From: Mesostigma viride
Lineage: Eukaryota > Streptophyta > Mesostigmatophyceae > Mesostigmatales > Mesostigmataceae
Assembly: GCA_009746045.1 (NCBI GenBank)
Contig: RPFO01000041.1
Span: 4,098,030-4,162,029, forward strand
DNA: 64,000 bases
Direction of reading: 5' to 3'
Made by a program: the position numbers and the translations under genes. The stretch's first letter is position 1, and the number at the start of each line of letters is the position of its first letter. A model generated the notes under the pieces. The model was not told the origin of the DNA, searched no databases, and saw only the letters and a program-made list of their open reading frames with translations. This document shows, one piece after another, positions 41,673-51,291 of this stretch.

Positions 41673-42124
41673 AGTTGTAAAGCATTACAAATGATGCTGG
41701 GCAGGGCTCGGAAAAATACTGTCGGAACGACACATTGAAATAAATGTATGCATTATTCAATCCCGGATTTCTGTTATGCAATATATCTGTTTGCCGCACG
41801 TGATGTTGATTACCTAGATGCGGACAATGAATCCGGTGCGACTCATGTCGCTGGGCACAATGGTTGCCACAATGGTTGCAGTCTTGTCACGGCCGGGTTG
41901 TTAAGATATAACCATGGCAGACTTAAGTTTGCATGGCGTCTGTTGTCTAGAAGGTTCCATGTGCACAACGCATACTGCATTGCCATACTTGTAACGACCG
42001 TGCAGGACAAGGTTTCTAGGCATCTCTAGAAGGTTGACGCTGTACATGTATAAATTAAAGCAATAAACAGCGGCCAAAGGGCCGCAGCCATTGCAACCAA
42101 ACCCTTCCACAGTCATTCTCAACT
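41673..42124 (+). repeat. Copia-like element 2, 3' LTR
   Basis: 452 bp, AGTTGTAAAGC to TCTCAACT, followed by TCGGA. Confidence 0.92.
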
Positions 42125-42129
42125 TCGGA

Positions 42130-42441
42130 CATCGGCCACAAGGGCCACATGCAATACCACGTGAGCGACGAGCATCTCAAGCGCTAAAGCTGGCTCTCCC
42201 GGCTTCTGATCTTCCTCCTGCACACCGTCCTCCATGCATCTTACTTCGCGTGGGATGTTCTCGTCCTCACCCGCAAGCCTCCCACGCGGACTACCAACGC
42301 GGTGTGGTGTCGTGGAGAATTTTCTTGCCGGTGTCATGCGCCTTCTCGCCCTCCAAGACGATACCGGGTGGGCGTCATGTGAGAATAGCCGTCCTACTTT
42401 CAGGACACGAGAGTGAAAGAGGCAAATGGGGTGAAACGTAA
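42130..42441 (+). CDS. Disrupted host gene, 3' part of the frame
   Basis: In the pre-insertion arrangement the frame from 33662 continues HRPQGPHAIPRERRASQALK, through a Pro/Arg-rich segment, to SERGKWGET and TAA at 42439. Over 100 codons stay open exactly in the frame predicted by excising the element plus one TCGGA. Composition is basic and low-complexity, so coding status is only moderately supported. Confidence 0.4.
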   Translation, partial: HRPQGPHAIPRERRASQALKLALPASDLPPAHRPPCILLRVGCSRPHPQASHADYQRGVVSWRIFLPVSCAFSPSKTIPGGRHVRIAVLLSGHESERGKWGET

Positions 42442-43319
42442 CGAGGTTGAACGCGGAGGAATCGTATCCATGCAGGAAATGCTTATGAGCTGTACCAAAG
42501 ACACAACCAGCGCAGGCCAGTATAGCAGTTGCCTTTGCTTCAGAGTGCCAAGCTCAAATGTCTGCGTTCCTGTTAAATCCGTGGGCACGGGCGTGACAGA
42601 TTATTGGGGTAGAAAGAGTGAATTCATCGTATGTGCAATGATGATGGAAAGGGGGAGGCACGTCTAATTGTTTTTTCATGTGCAGTGACGTCCACTTTGG
42701 GTCCCCCGTACCTGTTGCACGTGTTGTGAGGATGCGGTGCGTTGGGTGTTGTGAGAATGTAGTGGTGTAAATAGGTGGACAAGAAACGATTTCAAAGTCA
42801 GGCAGTCGCAGTGGGCGCAAGCCGAGCAACATTGCCCCTTATGATCAGGACGGAGACGACGGTGCCAACCTACCCGTCTATCTGATTACTTGTTGGTTCC
42901 ATACACTTCTATGGGGGAGGGCCCTAGCTGCATGATTGGCCCGGTGGCGCTCTTGCCAGCGATTGCGGGTATGCTACAAGCGAGACAACTATTCCGGACA
43001 CATGTGTCGCAACTGAAGGTGGCGCATACAACCTGCGCTGGTTGTCTCCTTGATACATGCCGGACTTGCTTGAGAATCTTGACCTGCCTTAGCAGTGTTG
43101 TCCTGCCTTAGCATAATGCATTCGCCATGTCCTTTCCAAACTTGACTGTGCAGAGGGCATGCGATAGCCAAAGCTCAATGATGGACTCCTTTAAATCAAG
43201 TGAGACGAATAGACTTACTTGGGACAAAAGATCTGGTCGTGCACTGTTCACCCGTGGATTACACAGTGAGTAATTATTTATTTGATTGATCAACGGTTGC
43301 GGGGTGGCTAAATTAAAAT
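42442..43319. other. No gene seen; possible transposon remnant
   Basis: Short frames only. ACCTGCGCTGGTTGTCTCCT near 43030 recurs near 55080 inside the TA element, which suggests a degraded relative of that element starts here. Confidence 0.4.
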
Positions 43320-43511
43320 TTAAAAAATTGTAACGTATCTCCGTTGGGAGCACATGTAGCACATATCCCTGAAAAGGGGCATATGGCTTTTAATACATTC
43401 TGGGCTACTTCCTGCAAGGGTAGGGCGTAAACTACTCCAGCTCCGGGTGATTAAACTACATCTGCATGGAGGGAGACAAAGGGTAACCAGAAAGGTTGAT
43501 AGGGAAAACAC
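43320..43511 (-). pseudogene. Transposase-like fragment related to the 52-57 kb element
   Basis: The minus frame includes TLAGSSPECIKSHMPLFRDM followed by CYMCSQRR. A paralogous fragment at 54476-54383 reads TLAGSSLEWIKSHMPLLRDM then CYIDSQRS. Conservation at the protein level in two places shows this was coding. Function is unknown; context suggests a transposon protein. Confidence 0.5.
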
Positions 43512-43527
43512 ACAAAAGGGAAATCAG

Positions 43528-43528
<1 letters not shown>

Positions 43529-43559
<31 letters not shown>
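43529..43559. repeat. (AC)n microsatellite
   Basis: About 15 dinucleotides, followed by CACCACCACC and then a purine-rich tract (43570-43760). Confidence 0.95.
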
Positions 43560-43787
43560 ACCACCACCGGCACGACCAACACAAACAACCAAAACTAAGA
43601 AGGAAAAGAGGGAACGCATACACACATACACGAAGGGGCTAAAAAAAGAATAAGTCAGGAGTATACATTACATTACAAAGGGAAAAAGAAATAAGAGAAA
43701 GAAAGAAAGAAAAAAGAAAAGAAAACGTAAAATGAAAAATAAAAAATAATGACGAAAAATAATGACGAAAATGTAAATGTTAATACG

Positions 43788-44089
43788 AACAATCCTATAT
43801 ATTCCAGGGAAATAGGTGTACGTTTATGCCATTGAAATATAGCCAGTAACTAATCCCTGCTAAGCCTAGGGTGTCAAGATGTCAGTGGCACAACAATCCT
43901 ATATATTTTTTCCAGGTAAATAGGTGTACGTTTATTCCAAATATAGCCAGTAGGTAATCCCTGCTAAGCCTAGGGTATCAAGATGTCAACAATCCTATAT
44001 ATTTCCAGGTAAATAGGTGTACGTTTATTCCAAATATAGATAGCCAGTAATTAATCCCTGCTAAGCCTAGGGTGTCAAGATGTCAGTGG
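43788..44089 (-). repeat. LINE-A 3' UTR: three ~100-bp tandem repeats
   Basis: Units start at 43788, 43892 and 43988 with AACAATCCTATATATT, then CCAGG-AAATAGGTGTACG, ATATAGCCAGTA and CCTGCTAAGCCTAGGG. No poly(A) tail is seen on the minus-strand 3' end. Confidence 0.88.
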
Positions 44090-47074
44090 CTAAAACGGAG
44101 CCTTACTAGACCACGGAAGCCACTGGACTTCTAATGGGTTGTCATTGGGCATGTGGGTAAAGATCCTGTTTTTGCCCATGAGGTCATGAAAGATCTCAAG
44201 TGGGCTGGGCTTATCCTGGTCCGCGCCAGGGTCCCAGATTTTGTTTTGTTCATTTGCAACCATCCAGTAGCGTCGCATGCCGGAGTTCCATAGGTAAATG
44301 AAGCGTGAGAGAACCCCAGCTTTGTCGAAAACTGTGCGCCTATTGAACACCACATCGTTTCGCACCGTCCAGATTGTATATAACATGCATGTGCGGAGCC
44401 ATATCCACGCTTGTTGTGAAAAGGTGAGCTCAAGGCCAGGGGTGCCAGTGATGCCAAAGATAATTGAGCGGGTAGACACCGGTATGATAGGCTCAGATGT
44501 CCAGGCTGCCCATAAACCAATCAACCAGGTCCAAACTCCCTGGAGGTTACACCATAAAAATCGGTGTTCCACAGTTTCAGTGGGGTTGGTACATAAACAA
44601 GTAGCAGGGTGGTGAAATCGCCGGTGGAGGATCTCCCCGACCCCGATGGACCGGTGCATCAAGAGGTGTTGTACGTCGGTCGCGCGGCGATCAATCAGCG
44701 GGTGGTCAGCGGCGAGGGTGATGTTGCGGACCCAGGTGTGGCCAGGCCACTCAGTAGCGCCCCAGCGTGTCCGTCCGGGGTGGAATTGATGGTTTTTATG
44801 CCGGAGCATTGTGTAGCCCCACTCTGCCGTGTACTCGTAAAGGCCTTTTACAATTCTGCTGTCACCCTGATTTAGCACCCAGCCAAATTCCACTGGATCC
44901 AATGACAACATGTCCAGGCGAGTTGATCCCACATGTAGCCAAATAATAGCAGCGTCTGGAAGGTTGGGGTTGGGTTGGTATACACATGATTGTTCAAGGG
45001 ACCAAGGTACAACCCGAATCCGGTGGCATAGCTGGGTGGGGAGGAACACCACTGCAGTTGTAAGTTGAGCCAGACAGCCATTGTGGCCGCTCAGCGGCGC
45101 CAGTAGTTGAACGTGCAGGGTTCCAAGGGGGAGTTCTGCGATCACCTTCCCCGAGCATGTTGCGGTCGTGCTGTATGGACAAAAGCAGCACCATTCACCA
45201 GCTTTATAGGGGGCACGGGGAGAAGTCATGAGTGTGTGCCAGCGTGGGGGTATGGCTTGTACTAGCGCGGCCCAGGCAGCATAAGTAGGCATATTGGGGA
45301 CCCAGGCAGCCAGTTCGTTATATGTTAAGAGGCGGTAGCAGTCACCGTGGAGAATATACAGGTGGAGAATAGTGGTTACAGGGTGGGGGGATGTTATGAA
45401 GCCTTCATAGGGGTTAGGGCCACTTAAGCATCCGAAGGGGCGATTAAGGGGGTTGAGGTATATATCATTAAAGAATAGGGGTTGGCGTGCAACTTCCTCA
45501 CGTAGTGTGGGGAATAATAGGCGGTCGGGTTTAAGTGCCATAAAGCCTTGCCATATACGAGCCCAGTACCAAGGAAGACCTCTGGTGAGCTTCGGGGAGG
45601 GGAGGCGAGCAGTAAGCAGTGCGGCTCCAGAGTGCCAGGAAATACCATTGGAGTGATGAGTAAGACGTGAGAGGGTTACACGTGCCAGAAGACATCCAGG
45701 GTGTGTGTTGACACCAATGTGGGCAGAGATAACTTGTTTGGCATACACAGACCATAAACGCCATTGCATATTGTGTAAGCCTAGTCCTCCAAGAGGCCAC
45801 GGCATAAAAGACATTGACTCTCTGATCCATCCGTGTACCTGGCGGCTGAGATCGCTCGATTTTTTCCAAACAAAGTTATGCCCCAGTCGTTGAATAAGAG
45901 ACACGGTGTGTTCATCCGGTGGGTGGGCCTGACCGAAGTACAGCAGCTTGGAGAACAGCAGCTGGTTCGTGACGAGGACCTTGCCCCGGAGGCTGAGGCG
46001 GTGTACGCCAGCCCAGCGGTTGGCCACCTGTTGTACACCAGTAAGTTTGCCCAGTTGTTGTGATTCGTCGTATAGAAAGGTTTTGACTTCCAATAACCTC
46101 CCTTCGGCTGTCCGACCGATAGGGCAGTTATGCAAAAGGTGGTATCCTCCTGGCGGGACCCATGTCACCGCCAGGTTAGTAGGTTGGAGAGTCGGGTTGG
46201 TTGTTCTGCCAATATGCAAGCCCGTGGACTTTTGCACGTTGCAGCGTTGTTGGGAGGCGGTACAGTATGTAGATATATTGTCAAGCACAGCATCAACATC
46301 ACGCAGGGAGGTGCAAATGTTAGTAGTGTCATCGGCGTAGGCAGTTTGAAACAGACCACGTGTGTGGTGAGGGATGGGGTAGCCTTGAATACGGCTGTCC
46401 TGTTGATGAAGAAAGAAGAGGCCAGCGTGAGCGAGCAAAAAGAGAAGGGGAGAGAGACAGTCGCCTTGTGGGAGGGAGCGTGTGCTATGGCCTATTTGGG
46501 ATTTATGTCCATTAATTAGTAGGTGCCAAGTGAGGGATTTGATCATGCCTAGACTGACCTTAATAAGTTTAGGTCCAAAACCAAGCCCGTGTAGTATAGC
46601 CTCGAGGTATTTCCAACATATGCGGTCGAATGCCTTTTCAAAATCCCAAAATAAAATAAGACCTATAATATTGTTGCGCCATGCGTCATCAACAATGTCC
46701 ATGATCATGGTGATGCTGTCGCTGATGTGTAGGTTGGACCTGAATCCAACTTGTTCCGGGCCGATCAGATTATCTAGTACACTATAGAAACGGCGTTGCA
46801 AGAGTTTGCTGGCTAGTTTGTAAGGGACTGTGAGCATGCGAATGGGTCTATAATTTTTCCAACTTGTTTTATCCCCTTTTTTGTGTAAGAGGATGAGGAT
46901 TGTTTCCGACCACTGGCCCACAACAGTTTCGGTGTTCCAGATTTCCAGGATGCATTGGTAGAGATCCCTGCCTATGAGGGGCCAGAACGTTTTAAAAAAC
47001 TCTACTGGAAGGCCATCTGCACCAGGTGCGCTACCGGTTTTGAGATGTTGAAGTGCTAGAGATGTTTCTTCCAT
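44090..47074 (-). CDS. LINE-A ORF2: reverse transcriptase and C-terminal region
   Basis: 994 unbroken codons. RT motifs in order: LKTGSAPGADGLPVEFFK, ILLHKKGDKTSWKNYRPI, PEQVGFRSNLHISDS, FWDFEKAFDRICW (first Asp), SLPQGDCLSPLLF, and AYADDTTNI (catalytic DD). The C-terminal region carries a zf-RVT-like HPATCLCTNPTETVEHRFLW motif (Cys/His set) and Trp-rich sequence. The true ORF2 start is upstream; the in-frame Met here is internal. Confidence 0.92.
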   Translation of the reverse strand: MEETSLALQHLKTGSAPGADGLPVEFFKTFWPLIGRDLYQCILEIWNTETVVGQWSETILILLHKKGDKTSWKNYRPIRMLTVPYKLASKLLQRRFYSVLDNLIGPEQVGFRSNLHISDSITMIMDIVDDAWRNNIIGLILFWDFEKAFDRICWKYLEAILHGLGFGPKLIKVSLGMIKSLTWHLLINGHKSQIGHSTRSLPQGDCLSPLLFLLAHAGLFFLHQQDSRIQGYPIPHHTRGLFQTAYADDTTNICTSLRDVDAVLDNISTYCTASQQRCNVQKSTGLHIGRTTNPTLQPTNLAVTWVPPGGYHLLHNCPIGRTAEGRLLEVKTFLYDESQQLGKLTGVQQVANRWAGVHRLSLRGKVLVTNQLLFSKLLYFGQAHPPDEHTVSLIQRLGHNFVWKKSSDLSRQVHGWIRESMSFMPWPLGGLGLHNMQWRLWSVYAKQVISAHIGVNTHPGCLLARVTLSRLTHHSNGISWHSGAALLTARLPSPKLTRGLPWYWARIWQGFMALKPDRLLFPTLREEVARQPLFFNDIYLNPLNRPFGCLSGPNPYEGFITSPHPVTTILHLYILHGDCYRLLTYNELAAWVPNMPTYAAWAALVQAIPPRWHTLMTSPRAPYKAGEWCCFCPYSTTATCSGKVIAELPLGTLHVQLLAPLSGHNGCLAQLTTAVVFLPTQLCHRIRVVPWSLEQSCVYQPNPNLPDAAIIWLHVGSTRLDMLSLDPVEFGWVLNQGDSRIVKGLYEYTAEWGYTMLRHKNHQFHPGRTRWGATEWPGHTWVRNITLAADHPLIDRRATDVQHLLMHRSIGVGEILHRRFHHPATCLCTNPTETVEHRFLWCNLQGVWTWLIGLWAAWTSEPIIPVSTRSIIFGITGTPGLELTFSQQAWIWLRTCMLYTIWTVRNDVVFNRRTVFDKAGVLSRFIYLWNSGMRRYWMVANEQNKIWDPGADQDKPSPLEIFHDLMGKNRIFTHMPNDNPLEVQWLPWSSKAPF

Positions 47075-47718
47075 AGTGGGGCTGGCGTCTAGTAGAGCTT
47101 GTTGTGACGGAGAGAGGCGGTGGGAATAGCATCGAGGATTTTTTGTGTGGCTGTATTTGCAGAGGGGTCGGGTTCTGTCCGGAACAGGGTGGAGAAAAAA
47201 GCATGTCCAGATTGTAGGATGTCTTGAGGGGTGGTATGGGTGCCAGTCTCGTCTGTAATTTCAGTGATGGTGGTTTGTGAGCGCGGGGGTGGGATAAATG
47301 CAAAGAATTCCTTATTCATTCGTTCACCTTTGACATGCCACCATGTATTTTCCACATCTAGGGCTTCTGCGTGGCGTTCAAGGCGTAGCTTATCCATCTC
47401 AGTCTGGCACAATTGCAGTCGTGTTAACTCGTGCGGGGCTAGGCGGGGTTTGGATTGCAACATAGTAATAACTCGTTTGTAGTAATTGTAGTCTTTGCCT
47501 TTTATGCGGCGTTGTTCTAGATCGTATGCCTTAGAGGAGTCAAGGATGTGCGAGAGGCATGCTTGCATCCAGAGCGTAGTGCTTGGGTAGTCTACTTGCT
47601 TAGTTTTCCAGTCCCGCCATTGTTCTCGGACTAGGGTGCGAAAGGCGGGGTCAGCCAGCAGCTTTTTATTGAGGCGAGGGACGCCTGGTCCTCTGGGGGG
47701 GCTGGAGTGATACACCAT
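47075..47718 (-). CDS. LINE-A ORF2: linker between endonuclease and RT
   Basis: Reads RLNKKLLADPAFRTLVREQW, DYNYYKRVITMLQSKPRL and WWHVKGERMNKEFFAFIPPP, the usual L1 inter-domain linker. One-base shifts at both ends (about 47090 and 47680) separate it from the RT and endonuclease frames. Confidence 0.75.
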
Positions 47719-48491
47719 GGTGAGAAGGCAGGGTAGTGATCAGAAAAAACTGTGGAGCGTATGACCTCTGCGTGACAAATGAGGGATGCCCAAAAGGGTG
47801 ACATAAATATGTAGTCTAGACGGCTAGTGATGCGGGTGCCCTGACGAGTGGACTCGCGAGTATGCAGATGGTCGCGAGGTTTGATAACATCCTGTAGTGA
47901 GAGGCGTGTGAGGTGGTTGGCTAACGAGGTCGTCTCAAGCCCAAGGCCATGGTCTAGGTCAACATTAAAGTCACCCATTAGTATGACCTCATGAGATTGG
48001 TCCAGGAGGGGGGCAACCATAGCAAACAAATCATCAAAAAATTTTATACGGTCAGAGTGTTCGTTGGGGGCATATACCGATATAATATAGCCAGTCTTAC
48101 CGCCCCAGGAGATGCATTGCCGGGTCCAGCGACCCTGCCATGTGTTGGGAGCAGTATCTATGTGCTGGGCCCATGGGTGCAGTTGAACATGAGGGTGTGG
48201 CGGACGTCGATATTGTAGCAATGCAGTGCCTCCACTAGTCCCCCGTGCCCATGCCCATCTGCGTTCCATGTCTGGGGTGCGTCTTGTAAAGGATTGTAGC
48301 GCTTTGGCGTCTATTCCAGGAAATTTATGTTCTTGTAGGCCTACCCAGATTTCATGAGATGGGCCGACATAGGGTTGAGTGATACTGGCTAGTTGTGCCT
48401 GGAGCGCAGATATTTTAGACTGTCCCTGGGTGCGAACACCATAAGTATTTAAACCCTGAACGTTCCAAGATATTATAGTAAGTTGACTCAT
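47719..48491 (-). CDS. LINE-A ORF2: apurinic/apyrimidinic-type endonuclease
   Basis: Starts MSQLTIISWNVQGLNTYGV. Catalytic landmarks: Asn in SWNVQGLN, Glu in LQEHKFPG, Tyr/Asn in SVYAPNEH, Asp/Asn in MGDFNVDLDHG, SRLDYIF and the final SDHYPAF. It nicks the target to prime reverse transcription. All metal and catalytic residues are present. Confidence 0.9.
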
Positions 48492-48542
48492 AAGTAGTAG
48501 AAGGAGAGAGAATGCAGAAGGATGCGAGCGTTGGCGTACCTC

Positions 48543-50078
48543 TCATGCCTTGGAAGACGATGCACGCGCCCGCTTGGTTGCGTCGGCTGTGGTGACCGTT
48601 GGCTGCGCCCGTTTGGCCGAGGGGTCGTCCTGCGCTGTCGCTTCCTCGAGAGAGCCAGTTGAGGAGGGCATCATGTCGAGATCATGGGGTAGGGCCGGCA
48701 GCCGTGCCGCCGGATCAGACGGTGACGGCTGGTTGTGCGCTCCCGGGGGATCCACGTAGTTCGCCCCGGGGACGCGTCGGAGGATGCTCTTGAGTTGGGC
48801 CGACGTAACCCCGATGGATTTCAGTGCGGCCTCCTCGTTGGTCCAGACCAAGCGAGCCCCGGCTGTTGCGAAGTCTCCTTCCTTGGATGTGAGACATGGC
48901 ACTAGTGTTTTCAGGATATAGATGGTGCCAGCCCTGGGGCGGTAGTCAATTGAAGCGTCTAACATGATGGACAGCCGGCGCGCGTTTCGGGAGACTTGTA
49001 CAAGCGTGTCGAGCTGGTTACGTTTGAGAAAGTCCTCCGTTTCCGTCCAGATGTCAAGTGGCCGCCCTGTCCTAGCCCCCATGGGCTTGTGCATCAACAA
49101 GCTGGGGCTGTTATCCGCAGCGACGGTGCAGAGTACCTTGTTGGGTTGATTGGCCGAGGTGATGTATGGGTAGAGGTGGCTGCCCACCGAGGCGTCCTTG
49201 GGGATGTCTAGTTGTTGCAGATCCCATTCGCCGTAGCCGCCCATGATGTAGCGGTTGATGAGCACGTACGGTGGGACCGCCTCTGGGGGCGCCGCTGGGT
49301 CCTGCTCGGTTTGCAGGCCACCGAGCCGCTGTTGCTTGGCAGCTGCAAGCCTGAGGGCCTCTGGGCACGCGTTGGATAAATGTTCACGCGAGCGCATGCA
49401 GGTGATACATAGCAGCGGTTCCATGTTGATTTGGGTAGTCACCCGAGAGTCGGCCAGCTTAGCAATGTCGAACTCCATGATGGGGATTTGCAGAATGTCC
49501 GGTAGGCAGCGTGGCGAGGTGCCGGAATAGCCGCCGGGGCACCCGTAGATCTGCCCAGTGCCGTTCAGTCCTAGCCCTTGGTCCGGTTCGAACCGGGGCG
49601 TGTAGCTGCAGACGATGCTGTAGGCTTGGTAGGAGTTGCCACCACCCGTGCGAGGAAGGTCCTCCACCTTGTTGGGCAGGTTCAACCCATGAAGCGATCC
49701 GTAGGGCTTAAAGATTTCATTCAGGGTCTCTCGAGTCCGGATCCAGCCAGGGACGTTGTGCAGGGTCAAGTGGTATGTCCCCGCCAGGTCTGTATGGCGC
49801 CAATATCGTACCGGGATAAATGTTCCGCCCACGGTGACCCCAGGGTGGGAGTTAACCGTTGTGAGGGTGTCCAGGACCGATTTGGCTGTCTCCGGAGTAA
49901 AGAAACAGATCTCAACGTTGGGGTGGCCCTTGAGACCTTGAATCACCTGGCCTGAACGCCCTGCCACGGTAGCGGCGGCTGCACGTTTATCCGCTTGAGA
50001 AAGGTTCTTGCCCTGGACCTCGAGGACGAGCATGCGTTTGCTCATATTAGCGTAGCTGAGGCCAACACTGGAGTCCAT
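48543..50078 (-). CDS. LINE-A ORF1 protein
   Basis: 511 unbroken codons from MDSSVGLSYANMSKRMLVLE. A single zinc-knuckle-like motif, CITCMRSREHLSNAC (CX2CX5HX4C), sits mid-protein, with RRM-like strands before it (LTLHNVPGWIRTRETLNEIF). The C-terminus is Lys/Arg/Ser-rich (KRAQPTVTTADATKRARAS). This fits the nucleic-acid-binding ORF1p of plant and algal L1 elements. Start Met 5' of 50078 chosen as the first in frame. Confidence 0.75.
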   Translation of the reverse strand: MDSSVGLSYANMSKRMLVLEVQGKNLSQADKRAAAATVAGRSGQVIQGLKGHPNVEICFFTPETAKSVLDTLTTVNSHPGVTVGGTFIPVRYWRHTDLAGTYHLTLHNVPGWIRTRETLNEIFKPYGSLHGLNLPNKVEDLPRTGGGNSYQAYSIVCSYTPRFEPDQGLGLNGTGQIYGCPGGYSGTSPRCLPDILQIPIMEFDIAKLADSRVTTQINMEPLLCITCMRSREHLSNACPEALRLAAAKQQRLGGLQTEQDPAAPPEAVPPYVLINRYIMGGYGEWDLQQLDIPKDASVGSHLYPYITSANQPNKVLCTVAADNSPSLLMHKPMGARTGRPLDIWTETEDFLKRNQLDTLVQVSRNARRLSIMLDASIDYRPRAGTIYILKTLVPCLTSKEGDFATAGARLVWTNEEAALKSIGVTSAQLKSILRRVPGANYVDPPGAHNQPSPSDPAARLPALPHDLDMMPSSTGSLEEATAQDDPSAKRAQPTVTTADATKRARASSSKA

Positions 50079-50595
50079 GGTATTTTTCCCGCCGCCAGCG
50101 CTTGTAGGTCACCCTGGGGTTGTGCCAGCCGAAGGCGTTCCTCCCAGGAGGGATCGGGGTTTGCCATCCGGTGTAGTAGGCGGTAATCTGCAGGTATGAC
50201 AACGAGGACAACAGGAGCAATAAAGAGTTAGATAGCGAAAAAAGGTGTCCCATTCCAGGGGTTATGCTGGGGGAAAGCCTGCATTGCACCATCCGTGATT
50301 GCAATGTCAGGTTGGGTCTGTATCGGGTGTCATGGTGACTTCCTGTCACCGAGTTATGCGAGAGCCTGTTCCTCAGCAGGATCGCATGGTTAAAGGTGTA
50401 AGGGGTGAGTAGAAACAGCACTACCAGGAAGCGTCCAGCTTCCTGAGCTGTTCTACCACTATTCCAGGTCCATTTGTAGTGAGCCGTCACGCTATTCTGT
50501 ATGCCTCTAGGCATCAGCCGTACTTCCTGTACGCCTTGCCAGCCGACATCACAGATAGCGTGGCGGCTCAAGGACCGAATGAAAGTTGCTTACAT
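50079..50595 (-). other. LINE-A 5' UTR
   Basis: About 517 bp between the ORF1 start and the 5' target duplication. It contains an open minus frame (50571-50047) without recognisable domains. Internal promoter likely, not identified. Confidence 0.55.
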
Positions 50596-50679
50596 AACAA
50601 TCCTATATATTAATTTAGCAATGTCACAGTATCCCGCACTACTCAGGGCATTCCGGAGTACCCCGCCAATCTAAAAGAA

Positions 50680-50940
50680 CCGGAATGACTGACCGCCAAT
50701 CCGCGCGAAGCGCCCAGCGAGCGAGCGAAGCGAGCGAGCACCGTACTGCACACCAATCCGCGAGCGAAGCGAGCACCGTACTATTCCAGCGGGCAGCGGG
50801 CAGCGTACTGCGCACCAATCCGCCAGCGAAGCGAGCACCGTACTGTTCCCCTCTCCGGAGCGCAGTGAAGGACCACGTACTACGCAGTGAGCGGGCAGCG
50901 GGCAGGCCCTGAACCGCCCCAAAGTGCTTTTTTTGGCTGG
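50680..50940. repeat. Degenerate GCGAGCGAAGCGAGCACCGT repeats
   Basis: Three or four copies of a ~60-bp unit with CACCAATCCGC, GCGAAGCGAGCACCGTACT and GCGGGCAGC segments. Confidence 0.75.
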
Positions 50941-51041
50941 GCGAAGCCAGCTAGCGGGTGACACTAGTAATAAATGAAAACAAAGTAAAGAGTAGTAATC
51001 AAGTAACGTGCGTGTTTGCAACTTGCCCGTTGAAACTCTAC

Positions 51042-51214
51042 GGCGGAGCCAATTTTCGGAAGAGCCTCACCCTTATGCTTGCAAATTCGGGACAAATTCG
51101 GTGGATGGATTGTCGGATTTTCATCCCCTATTCCTATGTTTTCTCACGTGTACGGCCTTATAAGCTTCGCCAATTCTGGCGAACCTAACGGTTCTTCCGA
51201 AAATTGGCTCCGCC
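51042..51214. mobile_element. 173-bp foldback MITE
   Basis: Perfect 21-bp inverted ends, GGCGGAGCCAATTTTCGGAA plus G on the left (51042-51062) and the complement at 51194-51214. No target duplication is obvious. Confidence 0.65.
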
Positions 51215-51291
51215 TGATAATAACAAAAACAAAAATGGAATAAAGGAAGGTCATTGCTGGGATGTGGTGAGGCACAGGCGATGTTGGAGTA

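Larger units (their letters stand above)
33663..42124 (+). mobile_element. Copia-like LTR retrotransposon 2 (8,462 bp) with a nested LTR element
   Basis: LTRs of 446 and 452 bp, flanked by TCGGA (33658-33662 and 42125-42129). Ends are AGTTG..CAACT. The LTRs differ by a 4-bp and a 2-bp indel and at least one substitution, so it is somewhat older than element 1. Internal order: gag (split by the nested element), two CCHC knuckles, integrase, protease, RT, RNase H. It interrupts a host reading frame. Confidence 0.92.
43788..50611 (-). mobile_element. LINE-A, L1-like non-LTR retrotransposon (minus strand)
   Basis: ORF1 (48543-50078) and ORF2 (44090-48491) lie on the minus strand with a 51-bp gap. 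The 16-bp sequence AACAATCCTATATATT occurs at 43788-43803 (3' side) and 50596-50611 (5' side), consistent with the target duplication. It also begins two further ~100-bp repeats in the 3' UTR. Full-length or nearly so. Confidence 0.88.
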
